DNA of 64,000 nucleotides from Candidatus Borreliella tachyglossi (GTDB lineage Bacteria; Spirochaetota; Spirochaetia; Borreliales; Borreliaceae): NCBI RefSeq assembly GCF_003076595.1, contig NZ_CP025785.1, positions 774,398 to 838,397 of the forward strand, read 5' to 3'. Shown piece by piece: positions 60,345 to 64,000 of this stretch (position 1 is its first letter; each line of letters starts with the position of its first letter). The notes under the pieces were generated by a model. It saw only the letters and a program-made list of their open reading frames with translations, ran no database searches and was not told where the DNA came from. The position numbers and the translations under genes were made by a program.

Positions 60345-61423
60345 TGTATTTCCTCAAATTCTTTAAGCAGTAGTTTGGCTATTAGATTTGATGAGTCTTT
60401 ATTATGAAATTTTGTTATATTATGTCTTAATATATCGGATTTTCCTTTATTGTTTAAGAGTTCCTGTATGATGTTTGTTATTTCGCTCTCTATTAAATTC
60501 TCTTCGTCTATTTTTAAACATGCATTTTGATCTTCTAATAGTTTTGAGTTTCTAACCTGGTCGCCTCTTGAGCCTTTTGCAAATGGGATCAGTATAACAC
60601 ATGCACCGGCATTAGCAAATTCTTTAATAGCACCAGCACCAGCTCTGCTTATTATTATGTTTGAAAATTTGGTTATGCTTGCCATTTCTTCTGCATTAAA
60701 AAATTGACATCTTAAATAATTAGCCTCTCTTTTTTTATTTGAGTTTTTGCCACATTGATGAATAAAATAAACATCAATTTTATTTTTGATATTAGTGACT
60801 AGGTTATTTAATGCCTCCGAGCCAAGAGAGCCACCAAGTATACTAATAATAGGCTTTTCTGTATTTTCAGTTAACCTTTTTATGATATTTGGATTTGGAT
60901 TTAAAAACTCTGTTCTTATTGGTGAACCCGTGTATAAGACATTTTTATTTTTAAAGTATTTTATACTCTCTTGAAAACTGATGTGTATTTTGTTTGCAAA
61001 TTTAGAGTTGATTTTTGTTGCAAGGCCAGGATCAAGATCCAGTTCATGAGTTATTCGCCTTACTTTCAGTAGACTTGCTGCAATAATTGGTGGGCTTGAT
61101 ACAAAACTTCCAGTTGCATATATAATCTGGGGTTTGTATTTTTTTATTATGAAAAAACTTTTGATTATTCCAAGCATGACTTTAAAAAAATCAGTGAGGT
61201 TTTGTAGCGAAAAATATCTTCTAAGCTTTCCTGATGGGATTTCAATAAATTGGATGTGTCCATACTCTTTTATGATTTTGTACTCTATTGATCCTTTTTG
61301 ACCTAACCAGAAAAATTCGATATTTGAGTCAAGTTCTCTTAATTTTGTAATTATTGCTATTCCTGGAAAGACATGGCCACCGGTTCCGCCTCCTGTAAAA
61401 AATATTATTTTCTTACTTTTCAT
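60338..61423 (-). CDS. murG: UDP-GlcNAc:lipid I transferase MurG
   Basis: MurG adds N-acetylglucosamine to lipid I, making lipid II on the inner face of the membrane. The 361-residue GT-B enzyme has the N-terminal glycine loop [31 protein letters not shown], the second Gly loop [15 protein letters not shown] and the UDP-sugar site [29 protein letters not shown]. Length is normal. It heads a leftward series that runs through cvpA, holB and hk2 to rrp2 with overlaps or short gaps. A 185-base gap upstream must carry its promoter. Confidence 0.95.
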
Positions 61424-61534
61424 ATTCCTCTTTTATTCGCTGGTTAAATTTGTATATATCATGGGTTATTCTTATATATTAATGTAATAATACATTTTAA
61501 TGCAAATATTGAGTTTAGTACATATAAAGAATAG

Positions 61535-61573
61535 CTCTTGTAAACTTTATTTAGCTTATAAGATTTGCAAGAG
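61535..61573. repeat. Imperfect inverted repeat upstream of murG
   Basis: CTCTTGTAAA (61535-61544) and TTTGCAAGAG (61564-61573) pair with one G-U, around a 19-base loop. It lies 36 bases after the pdxK stop on the minus strand and may end the pdxK transcript. The loop is long, so this is tentative. Confidence 0.35.
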
Positions 61574-61608
61574 TGTATCTCAGAGTGAACTTAAATTACT
61601 GTAATAGT

Positions 61609-62403
61609 TTAGAAAGTATTTCTTAAAAACTGTTCAATTTGTATGCCTTCTTTTTTAGAAATATTGTTCTTGATAGAATATTTAATTATTGAATGAATTA
61701 CCTTAGTTGCTTTTTCTAAAGCATGCTCTATTTCCAATTCCTCTAGGTACCCTATTAGTAGACTAGCAAATAAATCGCCTGTACCACTGAAGGTTTGACT
61801 TAGCTTTTCTAAAAAAAACTCTGAATATTCTTTTGTTTTTGGATTGTAAACAACGGTTCCAATAAGATTTTCCTTCTCTACGCTTGTAACTACAGTTATG
61901 CCGTTTATTTCAAGGCTTAATATGGCTTTTATTATGTCGTCCTTATTTTTTATCTCTTCAGTTTTGGTTAGCATCCTAAGTTCTGTTATGTTGGGTGTTA
62001 TTATGTCTGCGTGTTTTATTAAGCTTTTAAATCCACTCACGATTTTTTGGTCAAAAATAGGATAGAGGAGGCCATCGTCTCCAAATACAGGATCAATTAT
62101 TATTTTTTCAAAATTTAACAGCTTAAACATATTTTCTATGATTTTTTGCTGATTATTGCTACCAAGAAATCCACTATAGAATATATCAAAGTTTTCATTT
62201 TGATTTTTCCAAGACAAAATAAACTTTTCTAGTTCATTTGTTAAATCTATTATTTCAAATTCTTTGTAAGCTGTTGTTGCTGAGAGAACTGCAGTTACAA
62301 ATGGGCAAACTTGCATATTAAATGATGATATAATGGGTATACACATTGTCAGTGATGTGCGCCCCATAGTTGAAATATCATGCATAGCTAATACTTTTTT
62401 CAT
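61609..62403 (-). CDS. pdxK: Pyridoxal/pyridoxine kinase (PdxK/PdxY family)
   Basis: The enzyme phosphorylates vitamin B6 forms taken from the host. The 264-residue ribokinase-fold protein has the N-terminal [40 protein letters not shown] and the ATP/anion-hole motif [16 protein letters not shown] with the catalytic aspartate. The related ThiD/HMP kinase is an alternative, but the [11 protein letters not shown]-type motif favours B6. It overlaps the tsaD gene by four bases on the same strand, so they are coupled. Confidence 0.88.
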   Translation of the reverse strand: MKKVLAMHDISTMGRTSLTMCIPIISSFNMQVCPFVTAVLSATTAYKEFEIIDLTNELEKFILSWKNQNENFDIFYSGFLGSNNQQKIIENMFKLLNFEKIIIDPVFGDDGLLYPIFDQKIVSGFKSLIKHADIITPNITELRMLTKTEEIKNKDDIIKAILSLEINGITVVTSVEKENLIGTVVYNPKTKEYSEFFLEKLSQTFSGTGDLFASLLIGYLEELEIEHALEKATKVIHSIIKYSIKNNISKKEGIQIEQFLRNTF

Positions 62404-63416
62404 AATTTTACTTGCCTTTGATATTTATAGTTTTCTATCCTTGAATGTGCATCGGTTTCAAGTGAGCTTGATCCGTATTTTAAGTACATATGATACCCAA
62501 TTCCTGCAATCATTGCACCATTATCTGTACAAAGGTCTATTGGGGGATAGTAAGCTACTACTTCCAGATTTTTGATTTTCTCTCTTAAGTAAAGGTTACT
62601 AGCAACGCCTCCAGATATTATTAGGTTTTTTATGTTAGTAGTCTTGATTGCTCTTTTAATCGGGTTGATTAAATTTTCAAAAGCCACTCTTTGGAAACTC
62701 GCTGCAATATTATTTTTTGTTATATATTCACCGTTGGCTTTAAATCTTTTAAGTTGATGTATACATGCTGTTTTGAGACCTGAGTATGAGAAGTCATACC
62801 AATTTTCTCGTTTTTCACAAGTTGAAGTTGGAAAATTAAATGCATGTTCATTGCCGCTTTTGGCTAATTTTTCTATGTTTGGACCTCCTGGAAATCCCAT
62901 GTCATAGTATTTTGCTACCTTGTCAAACGCTTCTCCGCAAGAATCATCAAGAGTACGACCGAGTATTTGAACATCATCGAAGTTGTTTTGTTTTGCAAGT
63001 ATTGTATGACCACCACTTAAGATTAGAGATAGAAATGGATATTCTATTTCCTCAGCCATTAAAGGAGAATAAAGATGACCTAAAATATGGTCAATGCAAA
63101 TTAAGGGCTTCTTAAGGGCAATTGACAAGCCCTTGGCAAAGTTTACACCAACGATTAAAGAGCCAATAAGCCCTGGTTTAGAGGTTACTGCTATTAAATC
63201 AATTGATGATGTATCTATTTGAGCAGTTGTTATAGCCTTTTGGCAGACAGACATAATGAATTCTGTATGTAGCCTTGAGGCGATCTCTGGCACTACACCA
63301 TAGTATTTTTTATGTTCGTCTTGGCTGAGCTTAATATTGCTTAAAATTTTAACACCATCTTCTACGATGCCCGCACAGCAATCATCGCATGAGGTTTCTA
63401 TCCCAAGCACTTTCAT
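62400..63416 (-). CDS. tsaD: tRNA N6-threonylcarbamoyladenosine transferase TsaD
   Basis: TsaD transfers threonylcarbamoyl to adenosine 37 of tRNAs that read ANN codons, completing t6A. The roughly 338-residue protein starts with [15 protein letters not shown], has the metal motif [12 protein letters not shown] (HxxxH), [26 protein letters not shown] and [17 protein letters not shown]. The ATG at 63416 is chosen because AGAGGA lies about seven bases upstream and the family starts there; an in-frame ATG at 63434 adds six residues. It overlaps the deacetylase gene by 35 bases. Its pathway partner Sua5 is truncated at 24487-24813. Confidence 0.95.
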   Translation of the reverse strand: MKVLGIETSCDDCCAGIVEDGVKILSNIKLSQDEHKKYYGVVPEIASRLHTEFIMSVCQKAITTAQIDTSSIDLIAVTSKPGLIGSLIVGVNFAKGLSIALKKPLICIDHILGHLYSPLMAEEIEYPFLSLILSGGHTILAKQNNFDDVQILGRTLDDSCGEAFDKVAKYYDMGFPGGPNIEKLAKSGNEHAFNFPTSTCEKRENWYDFSYSGLKTACIHQLKRFKANGEYITKNNIAASFQRVAFENLINPIKRAIKTTNIKNLIISGGVASNLYLREKIKNLEVVAYYPPIDLCTDNGAMIAGIGYHMYLKYGSSSLETDAHSRIENYKYQRQVKL

Positions 63417-64000
63417 TATTGTCCTCTTTCTCATAAAGGTTTAGTAAATTTTTAAATTCAAATTCTTGCTTTAGGTTTTCTGATTCTTGTTTGAGTATTT
63501 TAAGAGTATTTTTTGACCAAATATGGCCTATTACTTTGACAACTCCCTTCATTCTAGCTATTTGTTTTGCTCTCTCTAGCTCTTTAATTATTGCTTTTTC
63601 GTTATTCTCATTATCAAGAAATATGTCTCTTTGCTCTACCCTGATTCCCAGATTTTTTCCTGCCTTTCCGGACATGCTTTCCTTGGTGGTTAAGCTGTCG
63701 AAGAAGTACCTGTTATCTTCTTTAAGTTTGATTAAAATAATTTTCATTATATCTTCGTTGGAGGTAATGAGGCTTCCCATATGGTTATTCATTATTTTTG
63801 TATTAGGATATTCTTTGAATGCCTTTCCAATTTTTGTTCGTATTGCAAGTTCGTTATCATTAATGTTTATGTGAAATTTTTCTATTGAATTCTTATGCTT
63901 TGACTGCATTGGAAAATGAAGCATTATAATTTTGTCTTGACTGATTAATTTTTGATAAGATTGCAGTGATTTGGGTAGAAAAGGGATAATTGCGAAGTTA
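63382..64000 (-). CDS. Divergent polysaccharide deacetylase (YibQ-like), partial
   Basis: The gene continues past the right edge of the window; the frame is open to base 64000. The visible 206 residues match the divergent polysaccharide deacetylase family: [17 protein letters not shown], then [32 protein letters not shown] and [11 protein letters not shown]. The pattern IIMLHFPM and NNHMGS is the family hallmark. An ATG at 63924 exists, but it lies inside the conserved domain, so it is not the true start. Function is unproven in the family; it may act on cell-wall glycans. Its C-terminus reads into the tsaD start. Confidence 0.85.
   Translation of the reverse strand, partial: NFAIIPFLPKSLQSYQKLISQDKIIMLHFPMQSKHKNSIEKFHININDNELAIRTKIGKAFKEYPNTKIMNNHMGSLITSNEDIMKIILIKLKEDNRYFFDSLTTKESMSGKAGKNLGIRVEQRDIFLDNENNEKAIIKELERAKQIARMKGVVKVIGHIWSKNTLKILKQESENLKQEFEFKNLLNLYEKEDNNESAWDRNLMR

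Noticed and set aside
1-64000. Search for CRISPR arrays, insertion sequences, phage or plasmid genes
   Set aside because: No regularly spaced repeats, transposase, integrase or terminal inverted repeats were seen by eye. The only long direct repeat is within p83/100.

Overview
The window is a stretch of a Borrelia (spirochaete) main chromosome. It is very AT-rich, and its genes run in nearly the same order as the B. burgdorferi block from mreB to just before rpoS (about BB0715 to BB0770, from memory). Diagnostic genes are plzA, p83/100, CoA-disulfide reductase, the pair rrp2/hk2 and an isolated groES. Divergence, a purine-nucleoside phosphorylase and several decayed spots fit a relapsing-fever-type Borrelia better than a Lyme species. 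The species is inference and cannot be settled from this sequence. I see no insertion sequence, prophage, CRISPR array or plasmid-like segment.

Layout. 0-5.5 kb is the rod-shape operon mreB-mreC-mreD-mrdA(PBP2)-rodA. 5.6-9.5 kb holds thrS, pgsA and a secreted protein. 9.4-14.5 kb holds a CYTH protein (convergent), the potassium system ktrB-ktrA, a MinD-like ATPase and phosphofructokinase. 14.5-22.1 kb runs leftward: CoA-disulfide reductase, a cystine/dicarboxylate-type symporter, pgi, a short ParB-domain protein and the class A PBP. 22.2-29.6 kb holds a decayed membrane-protein gene, plzA, a TPR protein, a truncated Sua5/TsaC, rlpA, dinG, PNP and a tRNA-dihydrouridine synthase. 29.6-39.6 kb holds valS, a decayed region, mnmD, groES, a YbiT-type ABC-F ATPase, a secreted propeller protein and p83/100 with a perfect 294-bp-period duplication. 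39.6-40.5 kb holds a two-tRNA operon and nth.

40.5-49.2 kb holds an orphan oppBC permease pair, an FtsB/DivIC-like protein, an acidic protein, a frameshifted small membrane protein and a four-gene Gld-like ABC cluster whose last protein ends in a histidine-rich tail. 49.2-56.0 kb holds RNase Z, a DadA/MnmC2-like FAD oxidoreductase, an SDR, clpP2, a lipoprotein, tRNA-Leu, a DUF368 transporter, MazG and an M23 peptidase. 56.3-64 kb is a leftward series: divergent polysaccharide deacetylase (partial), tsaD, pdxK, murG, cvpA, holB, hk2, rrp2.

Themes. Much of the window serves the cell envelope: Rod complex, PBP1A, RodA, MurG, DUF368, RlpA, M23, deacetylase and FtsB-like. A second theme is tRNA: ThrRS, ValRS, Dus, TsaD, truncated Sua5, MnmD, a possible MnmC2 partner, RNase Z and three tRNAs. 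Regulation is represented by PlzA (c-di-GMP) and HK2/Rrp2, which in B. burgdorferi feeds the RpoN-RpoS cascade. The points most worth a second look are the one-sided degeneration of the ABC-F ATPase, the loss of half of Sua5, an Nth iron-sulfur site lacking its fourth cysteine, the poly-T frameshift, the His-rich tail and the GC-rich hairpin before mnmD.
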